Positions 45,901 through 55,550 of a stretch of DNA of 64,000 nucleotides are shown piece after piece. Positions within the stretch are counted from its first letter, which is position 1. Every line of letters starts with the position of its first letter. The translations under genes were made by a program, and so were the position numbers. Below the pieces are notes generated by a model. That model did no database searches, had not been told where the DNA came from, and saw only the letters and a program-made list of their open reading frames with translations. This DNA comes from Arcicella sp034519515 (lineage in GTDB: Bacteria > Bacteroidota > Bacteroidia > Cytophagales > Spirosomataceae), in the NCBI GenBank assembly GCA_034519515.1, contig JAXHOK010000011.1:49700-113699 (forward strand). The letters run 5' to 3'.

Positions 45901-47526
45901 TAAAGTAGATGATTGGATTGGACGTGTAAGACATTCAACACCAGGTGTTGGATTAATTTCACCTCCTCCCCACCACGATATTTATTCGATTGAGGACTTA
46001 GCTCAGCTGATTTTTGACTTAAAAAATGCCAACCGTGCAGCTAGAATCTATGTTAAATTAGTATCTGAAGCGGGTGTAGGTACTATTGCCTCAGGTGTTG
46101 CGAAAGCAAAATCAGACGTAGTATTAATTGCTGGTCATGATGGCGGCACTGGAGCTTCTCCTGTTTCCTCTATTCGCCATGCTGGCTTACCTTGGGAACT
46201 TGGTTTGGCAGAAACGCATCAAACCTTGGTTCGAAACAAACTTGCGAAGCCGAGAATTACAGTTCAAACTGATGGACAAATTCGAACAGGAAAAGACCTT
46301 AACGGTTGCTGCTATGTTGGGTGCTGAAGAATGGGGCGTTGCTACTGGCGCGCTAATTGTAGAAGGTTGTATTATGATGCGTAAATGTCATTTAAATACT
46401 TGTCCTGTAGGTATCGCAACTCAAAATCCAGATTTAAGAAGCACGTTTATACGGGTGAAGCCGAACACGTTGTCAATTTCTTTCCAATTCTTGGCAACAA
46501 GACTTGCGGGAAATAATGGCTGAACTTGGTTTCAGAACTGTAGATGAAATGGTTGGACAATCAGATAGATTGGAAATAACGTGAAGATATTGACACATTG
46601 GAAACTACAAAAACATTAGATCTTGTCGGGAATGCTCTTCAAACAAGCAACCGAATTGAAATGGATGTTGGACTTTACAGAACAAGAAGACCAAGATCAC
46701 GGTTTAGCAGGAGCCAATTAGATTGGGAGATTATTGAAATGTGCTAAACCTACTCATTAGAAAATAGAGATAAAACGTTATGCTGAATATCCCGATTGAA
46801 TAACATAAATCGTACAGTTGGAACAATGCTTTCAAATGAAATATACGAAAAAATTACGGTGCAAAAGGTTTGCCAGAAGGATACCATTCATATCAAATTT
46901 AAAGGAACGGCTGGACAAAGCTTCTCTGCTTTCGGAGCGCCCGGTTTGAAAATGGAAGTAGAAGGTGATGCCAACGATTATTTCGGAAAAGGACTTTATC
47001 AGGCGCAAAATTGATTGTCTATCCAGACAAAACATCCAAATTCAAACCTAGCCGAAAACCAGTGTAGTAGGAAACGTTTGCTTTCTATGGTGCAACTTCG
47101 GGTGAAGCTTACATCAATGGCATGGCTGGCGAACGTTTCTGCGTTAGAAATTCTGGCGTGAAAGCAGTGGTAGAAGGCATCGGAGACCATGGTTGTGAAT
47201 ACATGACAGGTGGAACGGTTGTTATTCTAGGTGAAACTGGCAGAAACTTTGCGGCTGGAATGAGCGGTGGAGTAGCTTATGTATACGATCCTGAGAAAAA
47301 ACTAAAAGCAAGATGTAACATGGAAATGGTAGATTTTGATGTGACCTAGATGACGATGACGTGTCAGCATTAAAATCGCTACATTGCCAACCATGCGCAG
47401 TTTACAAACAGCAGAAATAGCAACTACAATATTTGGGATAGCTTCAATACCGAACTTTACTACATTTTGTAAAAGTAATGCCGACGAGATTACAAAGCAG
47501 CACTTAGCGAAAAGAAAATCACATAA
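42971..47526 (+). pseudogene. gltB: Glutamate synthase large subunit, frame broken after codon 932
   Basis: Converts glutamine and 2-oxoglutarate to two glutamates with GltD. Codons 1-932 are clean: the class II amidotransferase domain with its cysteine in DACGIGFMANLKG, the central domain, and the start of the FMN domain (IFKRFATGAMSFGSISYEAHTTLAIAMNRI, quoted in part). At 45767-45769 a TGA interrupts AIR-SSAIKQVASGRFGVT in frame. From about 46300 there are many shifts: an extra A before TVAAMLGAEEWGV, another near 46480, and continuous damage to 47100. GXGXG-type C-terminal text (MAGERFCVRNSGVKAVVEG, DHGCEYMTGG) is still readable to 47340, and the probable stop is at 47524. The damage is confined to about 2.3 kb. 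Confidence 0.9.
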
Positions 47527-47528
47527 AA

Positions 47529-49072
47529 TTGGAACAAAAAGAAGTTGTTATAAATTGGGTTAAGCCAACTGGATTTTCTAAGAATTTACAAAAGGGAACT
47601 ACGTCCTTAAAAAAAATGACCCTGAAAAGTACCCGTGTTAGAACGGATACAATGAATTCAGAATTCAAGAATTTCCTGAAGACAAAACTAAACAACCAAG
47701 CCGCTAGGTGCATGGATTGTGGTGTTCCTTTCTGCCATAACGGCTGTCCGCTAGGAAATGTGATTCCCGAATTCAACGATGCGGTGTATGACTCAAAGAT
47801 TATAAGCGAAGCGTACGAGAATCCTTACGTCTACAAATAACTTCCCAGAGTTTACAGGTCGTATTTGTCCAGCACCCTGCGAATCGGCATGTGTGTTAGG
47901 AATCAATCAACCACCTGTGGCTATCGAAGAAATCGAGAAAAATATCATCGAAATAGCGTTCAAAAAAGGATATGTAAAACCTAATATCCCGACAGAAAGA
48001 ACTGGTAAAAAAGTAGCCGTAGTTGGTTCTGGACCTGCGGGAATGGCACGCGGCAGCTCAGCTAAACAAAGCTGGACACACGGTTACGGTTTTTGAACGT
48101 GCCGATAAAATTGGTGGATTATTGCGTTACGGTATTCCAGATTTTAAATTAGAAAAATGGGTCGTTCAACGCCGTGTGGAGGTAATGGAACAAGAAGGTG
48201 TTATCTTCAAAACCAATACAAACATTGGCGTGGACATCAAAGCCGATGCTTTATTAGAAGATTTTGATGCCATTGTTTTATCGGGTGGTTCAACCGTTCC
48301 AAGAACATTGCCCATTCCAGGAGCAGATTTGAAAGGCGTTTATCCAGCCATGGAATTTCTTTCTCAGCAAAATAAAAGAGTTGCTGGTATTGATAGAAAC
48401 GTTAATCATGCAGGATATTCTTACCCAATGGGCGAATTATACGCCACGGATAAAAACGTTGTTGTAATTGGTGGAGGAGATACGGGTTCTGATTGCGTGG
48501 GTACATCCAATCGTCATAAAGCCAAATCAATTACCCAAGTGGAAGTAATGCCAATGCCACCCTCGGAACGTGCTACGCAAACGCCTTGGCCCAGTTGGCC
48601 CATGATGTTGCGTACCTCAACGTCGCACGAAGAAGGAGCGGATCGTCATTGGTCAATTGCCGTTCAAGAGTTTGTAGGGGATGAAAATGGCAATTTAAAA
48701 GGCTTGAAATTAGCCGATATTGTGATGGAAGTAAAAGATGGAAAAGCAAATGCAAGTAGCAAACGCAATGAACGTGAAATTCCTGCTGAATTGGCTCTGA
48801 TTGCCGCAGGTTTCTTACATCCGCAACGTGAAGGATTATTAGCACAACTGGAAGAACAAGGCTTGGAATTTGACGAAAGAGGTAACGTAAAAGCACCTCA
48901 ATATCAAACGGCTATTGATAAAGTTTTTGTAGCAGGAGATATGCGTAGAGGACAATCGTTAGTAGTTTGGGCAATTTCAGAAGGTCGTGAAGCCGCCAGA
49001 GCAACTGATATTTTCTTGATGGGAGAGTCTTCACTGGAAGCGAAAAGTATTTCAACTTTTGCAGTGGCTTAA
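47529..49072 (+). pseudogene. gltD: Glutamate synthase small subunit, 5' third frameshifted
   Basis: NADPH-dependent subunit that feeds electrons to GltB. The start is probably near 47529 (KPTGF is readable at about 47560). Shifts follow until AARCMDCGVPFCHNGCPLGNVIPEFNDAVY at about 47700-47790. An extra A near 47820 breaks EAYE-ILTSTNNFPEF, ICPAPCESACVLGINQPPVAIEE is readable from about 47866, and another shift sits near 48050 at GSGPAG/AAQLNKAGHTVTVFERADKIGGL. From 48080 to 49072 the frame is clean, with the NADPH site (VVIGGGDTGSDCVG) and the C-terminal VFVAGDMRRGQSLVVWAISEGREAA (quoted in part). This is the same error-rich patch as in gltB. Confidence 0.9.
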
Positions 49073-49106
49073 ATTCGGTCTGCGGTTCTCGGTTTTGGGT
49101 GAACGT

Positions 49107-49146
49107 AAAAATGGCATTTGTTTATTTGAGCAAATGCCATTTTTGA
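49107..49146 (+). terminator. gltBD terminator
   Basis: AAAATGGCATTTG (49107-49119 region) pairs with CAAATGCCATTTTT (49131-49144) around a 10-nt loop and is followed by T-rich sequence. Confidence 0.85.
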
Positions 49147-49176
49147 TTTTAACCATATTAGAACCATTCACCCATT

Positions 49177-49389
49177 TTACACTTTCTTTCCATTTTTCAA
49201 AATAGCAAAAAACTCCAAAGCAAAGCCCGATAGAATAATAAGTGGACCAAGCGTTAATCCTAAAAAGCCAAAACCAAATTCTGTTTTATCAAGGCTCATC
49301 ACGAAAAAGCCAACAAGAATAATAGCGATTCCTGTTAACATCAAGGTATAATTAATTTTTCCAAAAGGTAATTTTTCTTTATTTGTCAT
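49177..49389 (-). CDS. DUF3098 family membrane protein
   Basis: 70-aa protein with two hydrophobic helices (INYTLMLTGIAIILVGFFVM and LTLGPLIILSGFALEFFAIL). It matches DUF3098, a short Bacteroidota family typically found just downstream of ftsX, as here (92 bp). A role in division is only guilt by association. Confidence 0.85.
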   Translation of the reverse strand: MTNKEKLPFGKINYTLMLTGIAIILVGFFVMSLDKTEFGFGFLGLTLGPLIILSGFALEFFAILKNGKKV

Positions 49390-49480
49390 ACTTTTATTTA
49401 TTTACAAGGCAAAATGCCAATTTATATTTCTAACTAACGTTTTACTAAATACTCAAACCTCATTGCTCACCGCTATAACC

Positions 49481-50362
49481 TTAATACAACTCATCCAACG
49501 ATAACCTCAAATACCGTTCCACGGATTGGAAAGTGCTTAAAATTCCTATCAACGTACCAATAATCAAAATTCCAATGATTAGGGCAATCAGTTTCCCAGT
49601 CTCTTGCAACATTCCTAAACCATCAATTTGCTGAACCGCTAATTGTTGCAGAAGAATCAATAACGTACAAGCAACCAAGCCCGCAATCAAGCCTTGTAAA
49701 GCCCCTTTGGTTACAAAAGGTTTACGAATAAAACCATTCGTAGCACCCACTAATTGCATACTTCTAATCAAAAAACGCTGAGAATAGAGTGATAATTTGA
49801 TGGTATTATTCACTAAAATCACAATAATTACTAACAATAAAACCACAAAAACAGATAAAATTAAATATATTTTTGAAATATTCTTATTGACTTCATCCAC
49901 GAAATTTTCTACATACGCCACTTCATGTACCCCAGAGATTTTCTCTAAATCTGTCTTGATTTCCTTCAAACTGACTTCATTAAAATATTCTTCTTTGATT
50001 TTTACTGAATAAAGATTTCTCAGTGGATTGTTATTTCCCAATAATTTACGATAGTCTTCTCCTGATTCTTTGATAAATTGTTTTGCGGCAACTTCCTTTG
50101 AAACAAAATTAATTTGTGGTGAATTATCTTTTTTCAAGACAAATTCACGTTTAGCAACTAATCTAAAAATAGAATCTAAATGGCTTGTCGTCAAATCATT
50201 ATCTAAATACACTTGAACTTCAACGTTCTGTTTCACCAGTTCTGCCAACTTCCGAGCATTGAGTGTTAATAAACCACAAAGCCCAATTAAGAACAAGGCA
50301 ATCGTCAAACTGATGATGACCATAGCGTTTGGGGTACTACCTAATTTTTTGAATTTAGACAT
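49481..50362 (-). CDS. ftsX: Cell-division ABC permease FtsX
   Basis: Membrane partner of FtsE that regulates peptidoglycan hydrolases at the septum. 293 aa with four transmembrane helices: one near residue 20 (AMVIISLTIALFLIGLCGLL), an extracytoplasmic domain (about 45-165), then three at about 170-195, 225-245 and 265-285. The conserved permease motif is VGATNGFIRKPFVTKGALQGLIAG near 205-230. FtsE is not adjacent. Confidence 0.93.
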   Translation of the reverse strand: MSKFKKLGSTPNAMVIISLTIALFLIGLCGLLTLNARKLAELVKQNVEVQVYLDNDLTTSHLDSIFRLVAKREFVLKKDNSPQINFVSKEVAAKQFIKESGEDYRKLLGNNNPLRNLYSVKIKEEYFNEVSLKEIKTDLEKISGVHEVAYVENFVDEVNKNISKIYLILSVFVVLLLVIIVILVNNTIKLSLYSQRFLIRSMQLVGATNGFIRKPFVTKGALQGLIAGLVACTLLILLQQLAVQQIDGLGMLQETGKLIALIIGILIIGTLIGILSTFQSVERYLRLSLDELY

Positions 50363-50476
50363 TTCGTCAATTTGAAAATTTGGAAATTGGTTAATTTGAA
50401 AATGTACTCGGTAACAGTTTTCTAAGCAAAAATACAGTTTTTTAACTTTAAATGTTGTGAATTAAGTCATTTTAAC

Positions 50477-50505
50477 AAAAAAGCCAACATTCTGTGCTGG
50501 CTTTA
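50477..50505 (-). terminator. Terminator of the bifunctional nuclease gene
   Basis: On the minus strand AAAGCCAGCACAGAATGTTG forms a hairpin with GGCTTTTTTG; the T-run follows. It separates this gene from ftsX. Confidence 0.65.
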
Positions 50506-50576
50506 AAGAATTTTTGGAAAATATTAATATTCGAAGACCATTATCAAATTTTCAAATTGAAACATTTTCAAACTGT

Positions 50577-51170
50577 TTAATTCCTTCTATCAATTTCATC
50601 CCTAATCTTCGCCGCTTTTTCATATTCTTCATTTTCCAGGGCAGATTTTAACATCGTGTTTAAAACTTCCACTGGATTTTCTTTTAACAATTCTCCAAAT
50701 GATTTTTGTGGCTTTACCTCTTGATCGTCAGTTTCGTCCATCAAATCATCTTTACCAGCTTCATTAATAGAAATCCCCGCCTCAGAAAGTACGTTTTCGT
50801 AAGTATATATAGGCACATTAAAACGTAAACCGATGGCAATAGCATCAGAAGGACGAGCATCGACGAAAGTATCTTTAATACCATCCGAACAATGAATTTT
50901 AGCAAAGAAAACGCCTTCTTTTATGTCCGTGATGGATATTTCAGTAATGGTATAATGAAAAGTACGTGCAAATGACTTGAACAAATCGTGGGTCATAGGG
51001 CGATTCGGCTCAATTTTTTCGATTTCAATAGCAATCGCTTGTGCCTCGAACATTCCGATGATAATGGGCAAACGTCTTGGTCCATATTCTTCTCCTAAAA
51101 CCAAGGCAAATGAACCCGTTTGTGATGAACTGGGTGATAATCCTAATATCTCTAATTTTATTTTGTCCAC
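50577..51170 (-). CDS. Bifunctional nuclease family protein (DUF151) with UVR-like tail
   Basis: Residues 1-130 form the DUF151 domain (LEILGLSPSSSQTGSFALVLGEEYG, quoted in part; then LPIIIGMFEAQAIAIEIEK and VDARPSDAIAIGLR), a family with reported RNase/DNase activity. A UvrB/UvrC-type motif closes it (LKSALENEEYEKAAKIRDEIDRR). GTG 51170 is proposed as start, giving the usual MDKIKLEILGL opening and 197 aa. An in-frame ATG lies at 51257, but the extra 29 residues are partly encoded by the inverted repeat at 51202-51272. Confidence 0.85.
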   Translation of the reverse strand: MDKIKLEILGLSPSSSQTGSFALVLGEEYGPRRLPIIIGMFEAQAIAIEIEKIEPNRPMTHDLFKSFARTFHYTITEISITDIKEGVFFAKIHCSDGIKDTFVDARPSDAIAIGLRFNVPIYTYENVLSEAGISINEAGKDDLMDETDDQEVKPQKSFGELLKENPVEVLNTMLKSALENEEYEKAAKIRDEIDRRN

Positions 51171-51201
51171 TTTGTTTTTTAGTCTTTTAGTAATAGTTTT
51201 T

Positions 51202-51272
51202 GTAGTTCGGACAGCCTTGTCCGAAATCGCATAGGTAAATTTTGGCGTTTCGGACAAGGCTGTCCGAACTAC
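51202..51272. repeat. Perfect 25-bp inverted repeat, TTCGGACAAGGCTGTCCGAA type
   Basis: Arms 51202-51226 and 51248-51272 are perfectly complementary around a 21-nt loop, and each arm contains its own small hairpin (CGGACA-GCCT-TGTCCG). It sits upstream of the bifunctional nuclease gene, in the probable leader. Confidence 0.85.
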
Positions 51273-51334
51273 ACTCCAACAAAGATATAAACCTTAAAAT
51301 TTTTAAAAAAGTTTTCTTTCAATTCATTCAAAAG

Positions 51335-51367
51335 AAAAAACCTTGAAATCAGATTTCAAGGTTTTTT
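51335..51367. terminator. Terminator of the etfBA operon
   Basis: A 15-bp perfect stem (51335-51349 with 51353-51367) with A- and T-runs outside, effective on both strands. It lies 57 bp past the etfA stop. Confidence 0.85.
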
Positions 51368-51423
51368 AAAAATGATTTAATTTCTCCTAATGTGAATTTA
51401 ATCAGTAAATCACAAATCAATCA

Positions 51424-52386
51424 TTATAAGGCTTTCACTGCTGCCGTCAACTTTGGCAACACATCAAAAACGTCCCCAACAATACCGTAATCTGCGGCTT
51501 TAAAGAATGGTGCTTCAGGGTCTTTGTTGATTACTACGATAACTTTTGAGGAATTGACACCCGCCAAATGTTGAATTGCTCCCGAAATACCAGCCGCAAT
51601 ATAAAGATTTGGGGATACTTTGATACCTGTTTGTCCAACGTGTTCAGAGTGAGGTCTCCAATCAAGGTCAGAAACGGGTTTTGAACAAGCTGTGGCTGCA
51701 CCCAAAGCATTGGCAAGGTCTTCGACGATAGCCCAGTTTTCGGGACCTTTCAAGCCTCGACCTGCTGAAACCACTAAATCGGCTTCTGGCAATGAAATTG
51801 TACCTGATGCTTTGTGAGTACCCGTAACTTTCACGGTAAAATCTGAATCGTTCAAGGCAGGCGTGAATGTTTCTACACTGGCTAAATCGCTTGATTCAAC
51901 TACTTTGACTGCGTTTTTCTTGATGGCGATAATTTTTTTATCCCCTGTCATTTCTACAGTTGCAAAAGCCTTACCTGTATAAATGCTACGAGTAACTTTG
52001 AAACCGTTTGAAAGATTGGGTAATTCCGTAACATTAGCAACGATTGAGGCTTTCAATTTTCCAGCAACCCGAGCGGCAACGGCATCTCCCAATGAAGATT
52101 TTGACAATATAACTATCTCAGCCCCTTCCTGTGCCACTGCCGAAGCAAGAACATTTGAATAGGCTTGAATATTATCCGTTGCCAAACGAGTGTCATTGGC
52201 GTGAAGCACTTTGGTTGCTCCAAAATTGCCAGCCTTTGCTAATTCATCTTCTGTGGCTGTGCCAATGGCTAATACCGTGGCGGTTGCCCCCTTCATTTTG
52301 GCGACCTCAGCTCCGTAATAAACGGCTTCGAGTGATGATTTTTTCAACACTCCATTATCTATTTCTGTGAATATGATTACTGACAT
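51424..52386 (-). CDS. etfA: Electron transfer flavoprotein, alpha subunit
   Basis: FAD-binding half of ETF, which passes electrons from acyl-CoA dehydrogenases to the respiratory chain. 320 aa. The C-terminal FAD domain shows VSAGRGLKGPENWAIVEDLA near 210, SEHVGQTGIKVSPNLYIAAGISGAIQH near 250-275 and VVINKDPEAPFFKAADYGIVGD near 280-300. It follows etfB across a 121-bp gap that contains an inverted repeat. Confidence 0.95.
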   Translation of the reverse strand: MSVIIFTEIDNGVLKKSSLEAVYYGAEVAKMKGATATVLAIGTATEDELAKAGNFGATKVLHANDTRLATDNIQAYSNVLASAVAQEGAEIVILSKSSLGDAVAARVAGKLKASIVANVTELPNLSNGFKVTRSIYTGKAFATVEMTGDKKIIAIKKNAVKVVESSDLASVETFTPALNDSDFTVKVTGTHKASGTISLPEADLVVSAGRGLKGPENWAIVEDLANALGAATACSKPVSDLDWRPHSEHVGQTGIKVSPNLYIAAGISGAIQHLAGVNSSKVIVVINKDPEAPFFKAADYGIVGDVFDVLPKLTAAVKAL

Positions 52387-52409
52387 TTTTATTTTTAGTT
52401 TAAGTTTTT

Positions 52410-52506
52410 AGGCAAAGAGGCAATAGGCAATATGGCAAAGAGTCAAAACTTACAATTAAAAATAACTCAATTTCAATTTTCATCTCTGCCTATTGCCTCT
52501 TTGCCT
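52410..52506. repeat. Inverted repeat between etfB and etfA, 20-bp perfect arms
   Basis: AGGCAAAGAGGCAATAGGCA (52410-52429) is perfectly inverted at 52487-52506, with a 57-nt loop. The right arm ends 1 bp before the etfB stop codon. It lies inside an operon, so it should be part of the mRNA. Confidence 0.85.
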
Positions 52507-52507
52507 T

Positions 52508-53242
52508 TTACAATACTTTCGCTTCGCTTCTTAATAGAGCAATTAATTCTTCTGCGTTTTCGGCGGCAATCATTCTGCAAGCACCTTTTGGGGCAGGGAG
52601 GGTATATTTTTCGGTAAGAGTCATATCTTCGCCAACGGGTTCAACAATTCTTAAAGGCTTTGTACGAGCAGTCATGATACCACGCATATTGGGGATTTTC
52701 CATTCGGCAATAGGTTCTTGGCAACCCAAAACTAATGGTAATGAAGTAACAATATCCTCTTTTCCACCATCAATTTCACGAGTGATTTTTGCGGTATTTC
52801 CTTCAATTTCTAATTTCATTACGGGCGATAATGAAGGAATTCCTAACATTTCCCCAACCAATCCATGCACCACGCCACTGTTAAAGTCAATTGATTCACG
52901 ACCCATCAAAATGAGGTCATATTTTTCTTCGGCGGCAATCGTCGCAATTTGGACTGCCGTAAAATAAGAATCTTTTGGCTCACAATTTACACGGATAGCA
53001 TCATCTGCTCCGATGGCTAAACATTTACGGATAACTTGCTCAGAATCAGCTTCTCCGACATTCAAGACCGTAACCGTTCCACCGTGTTGTTCCTTCAATT
53101 CCACACCTCTCGAAAGGGCGTAGTCATCATAAGGACCTGTGATATAAGTTACTCCCGTTTTATTAAATTTGGTATCTCCGTCCGTAAACGATATTTTCGC
53201 TGTCGTATCGGGTACACTCGTAATACAAACTAAAATTTTCAT
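52508..53242 (-). CDS. etfB: Electron transfer flavoprotein, beta subunit
   Basis: AMP-binding partner of EtfA, 244 aa. It opens MKILVCITSVPDTTAKI; the signature region is CLAIGADDAIRVNCEPKDSYFTAVQIATIAAEEKYDLILMGRESIDFNSG (quoted as successive landmarks, not one motif: AIGADDAIRV near 78 and LILMGRESIDFNSGVV near 111). The first gene of etfBA. The 187-bp gap upstream is AT-rich and shared with a divergent TPR gene. Confidence 0.95.
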   Translation of the reverse strand: MKILVCITSVPDTTAKISFTDGDTKFNKTGVTYITGPYDDYALSRGVELKEQHGGTVTVLNVGEADSEQVIRKCLAIGADDAIRVNCEPKDSYFTAVQIATIAAEEKYDLILMGRESIDFNSGVVHGLVGEMLGIPSLSPVMKLEIEGNTAKITREIDGGKEDIVTSLPLVLGCQEPIAEWKIPNMRGIMTARTKPLRIVEPVGEDMTLTEKYTLPAPKGACRMIAAENAEELIALLRSEAKVL

Positions 53243-53395
53243 TGGTTTTTATTATTTTAATTTGACAGTATAAATTTGTCAATTTGGAAATGAACGTAAC
53301 ATTAGCATATTTATATTCATTTTCAAATTTTTAAATTACAAAATTGATTCAATTACAAAATCACTCCGCAATATTAGTGAATAAATTTAAAAATA

Positions 53396-53409
53396 GTATG
53401 CTTGCATAC
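53396..53409. promoter_or_regulatory. Small palindrome upstream of the TPR gene
   Basis: GTATGC-TT-GCATAC lies 20 bp before the start codon, followed by a T-run. Candidate protein-binding site or weak attenuator; no support beyond symmetry. Confidence 0.3.
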
Positions 53410-53429
53410 CTTTTTTTCTAAAAAATATT

Positions 53430-53756
53430 TTGATGATAAACAGATTAGAAATATTACGTCAATTTGTGGCAGAAGAACCCCAAGACCCTTTCAATCATTA
53501 TGCCTTGGCAACGGAACTTTTGAAAACTAACAAAAACGAAGCGAAAGAGTTTTTTGAGTACCTTATTCAACATCATTCAGAATATTTGCCAACTTATTAT
53601 CACTTAGGGGCTTTGTATGTGGAATTGGGTGAACAAAGTGCTGCCGAACTAACTTATTTAAAAGGAATTGAATTGGCAAAAAAACTCAAAAATGAGAAAA
53701 CTTTAAAGGAATTGAAAGGGGCTTATCAGATGTTTTTGGATGAATTGGAGGATTGA
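53430..53756 (+). CDS. Small TPR protein (108 aa)
   Basis: Two TPR-like units: DPFNHYALATELLKTNKNEAKEFFEYLIQHHSEYLP and YHLGALYVELGEQSAAELTYLKGIELAKK (landmarks, shown in part by FNHYALATELLK and YHLGALYVELGE). No signal peptide. Probably a protein-interaction adaptor; partner unknown. The start ATG at 53430 is preceded by a palindrome. Confidence 0.8.
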   Translation: MMINRLEILRQFVAEEPQDPFNHYALATELLKTNKNEAKEFFEYLIQHHSEYLPTYYHLGALYVELGEQSAAELTYLKGIELAKKLKNEKTLKELKGAYQMFLDELED

Positions 53757-53818
53757 CAGATTTCTTCTATTAGTATGAATACATCCTCTTTTTGCTATAT
53801 TTACAAAAAAGCAAAATT

Positions 53819-54658
53819 ATGAGTATTGCCAGATTAGATAACGAAGTATTTTTCAAAAAAGCCTTCACGGACGAAATCGTTTTTAAGGCTTTTGTTAAAG
53901 ATATTGTTGGAATTGATGTTCAACCTGATAAGATTGAAACGGAAAAAGCGTCTCAGCCGAAATTGGGAAATATCAATTTTAAATATGACATTTTCGCAGA
54001 GGATTCTAAAAAGAGAATCGTTATTGAAATTCAGAAGGTTGAGTATGACCATAACTTTGACCGATTTTTACATCATCATTTGCAAGCGATAACTGAACAA
54101 CAACGTAGTAGCGATGATTATTCTGTTGATAAAACAGTTTACACGATTGTAGTGATGACAGCACCTTATAAAATTAATGAGAAAACAAGAGAATTTTACA
54201 GAGATGAAGTGCTGATTTCGACCTTAAATCTGAGAAATTTGAAAGGAGTTGAACGTAAAATTCTCAATCACGAATTGATTTATTTGAATCCAAATTATAA
54301 GGATGAACAAACGCCTATGAACTATCGAGATTGGTTAGATTTAATTTATGAGAGTATTCATAATCCAGAAAATCCGCAGGTAAATATACAGAATGAGGGA
54401 GTGAAAAGGGCAGTTGAATTAGTCAGTTACGAAAATATTAACCCGTATGAATGGGAAGAATCAAAACAGGAAGCGGGCAGACGAAAAGTGATAAAACTTG
54501 AACGTGAAGAAGGACAAAAAGAAGCCAAAGTTGAAATTGCCAAAAATGCTATTATTCAAGGATAAGACGATAATTTTATTGTTTTGATAACTGGGTTGTC
54601 TTTGGAAGTGGTTGGAGAAATTCGAGGTGAGTTAGGTAGTGCCAGCAAAAATCTATAA
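53819..54658 (+). pseudogene. PD-(D/E)XK nuclease family transposase-like protein, in-frame stop near the C-terminus
   Basis: Rpn-related PDDEXK_2 protein. From ATG 53819 (MSIARLDNEVFFKKAFTD) the nuclease core shows FKYDIFAEDSKKRIVIEIQK, with Asp, then Glu-Ile-Gln-Lys of the active site near residues 60-75. Translation stops at TAA 54563-54565 after KNAIIQG. The frame continues DDNFIVLITGLSLEVVGEIR to TAA 54656-54658, which is the normal family tail (a helix-turn-helix-like QG-D---I---TGLS-EEI). So one nonsense codon removes about 30 residues; the core is intact and the protein could still be partly active. Confidence 0.8.
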
Positions 54659-54692
54659 AATTTAATATTTTTAGTCTAATTAATTAAAATTT

Positions 54693-55532
54693 ATGTTACT
54701 TCCTAAAAATTTAAAATTACTGACTTTTTCAAAGTGGAATAACAACGCACCTTATGTTCCTTTTGGATTTTTAGATTTTGATGAAGAATCTGATGGTGCA
54801 GGGAGTTATTATGGTTTATATTGGTTTTATGGAAGAGAAGATATGGAACCCGTTGTGTGTTGGTATGAGCATGAAATATGGTCATTAGAAATAACACATA
54901 ACTGCTTGGATGATTTTTTAGTCGAGTTTGGTTACTCTGAATCAAATAGTGATAATCTTGACATTTATGACTCTGGTTCTGAATTTTTAAAAGCAAAACT
55001 TAAAGCACAAAAGGGAGATTTAGATAATTGTATTTTGCAGATGAATGTATTTGTAAATCATGTTCCCGAAGACTCTGAGGCATGGGGAATCTTAGCTGAC
55101 GTGCATCGAAGAAAAGGGGATACTGAAAATGCTGATAAAATGGCATTAAAGAGTATTTTGTCTAATTGGTCATTTGGTTTCCCAACGCAAAAAAGTATTC
55201 AACAATTTAAAAAAATAAATCAAAATGGTTCTTTGAGCAATGATTCTCTGGTAAAAAGACTAAATGATTTTGAATTGACTGCAAGTTATAATGAACTGTC
55301 AATGAGTTATGATGTGGTAAAACAAGCTATTGATGAGTATTATGAGAAAAAAGAATACATAAATGCATTAATTTTGGAACATAATTACGCATTAATGATA
55401 AGTAATGAAACATCATCATTTCAATTCAAAAATGATTTTAATGTCGATATTTGGAAAGAACAATTTCAATTAAAATGTGAAAAATACCTGAATCGTTCAA
55501 CCCTATCTTTTGAAGACATTTTCAAAAGATAG
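54693..55532 (+). CDS. Hypothetical protein with TPR-like centre (279 aa)
   Basis: Soluble, no signal peptide. The N-terminal 80 residues are aromatic-rich (GSYYGLYWFYGREDMEPVVCWYEHEIWSLE, shown as GSYYGLYWFYGRED and PVVCWYEHEIWSLE) and resemble the SMI1/KNR4-type immunity fold in character. A TPR-like part follows (EAWGILADVHRRKGDTENADKMALKSIL in part). AT content is higher than in the neighbours and it stands beside a transposase-like gene, so transfer is plausible. Immunity or stress function is a guess. Confidence 0.7.
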   Translation: MLLPKNLKLLTFSKWNNNAPYVPFGFLDFDEESDGAGSYYGLYWFYGREDMEPVVCWYEHEIWSLEITHNCLDDFLVEFGYSESNSDNLDIYDSGSEFLKAKLKAQKGDLDNCILQMNVFVNHVPEDSEAWGILADVHRRKGDTENADKMALKSILSNWSFGFPTQKSIQQFKKINQNGSLSNDSLVKRLNDFELTASYNELSMSYDVVKQAIDEYYEKKEYINALILEHNYALMISNETSSFQFKNDFNVDIWKEQFQLKCEKYLNRSTLSFEDIFKR

Positions 55533-55550
55533 AGTTTTGTTGAACTCTTG

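Noticed and set aside
51171..51257. N-terminal extension of the bifunctional nuclease from ATG 51257
   Set aside because: These 29 residues overlap an inverted repeat and are not typical of the family; GTG 51170 gives the normal start.
52410..52506. Terminator between etfB and etfA
   Set aside because: No T-run follows on the minus strand and the genes need co-expression; the etfBA terminator is at 51335-51367.
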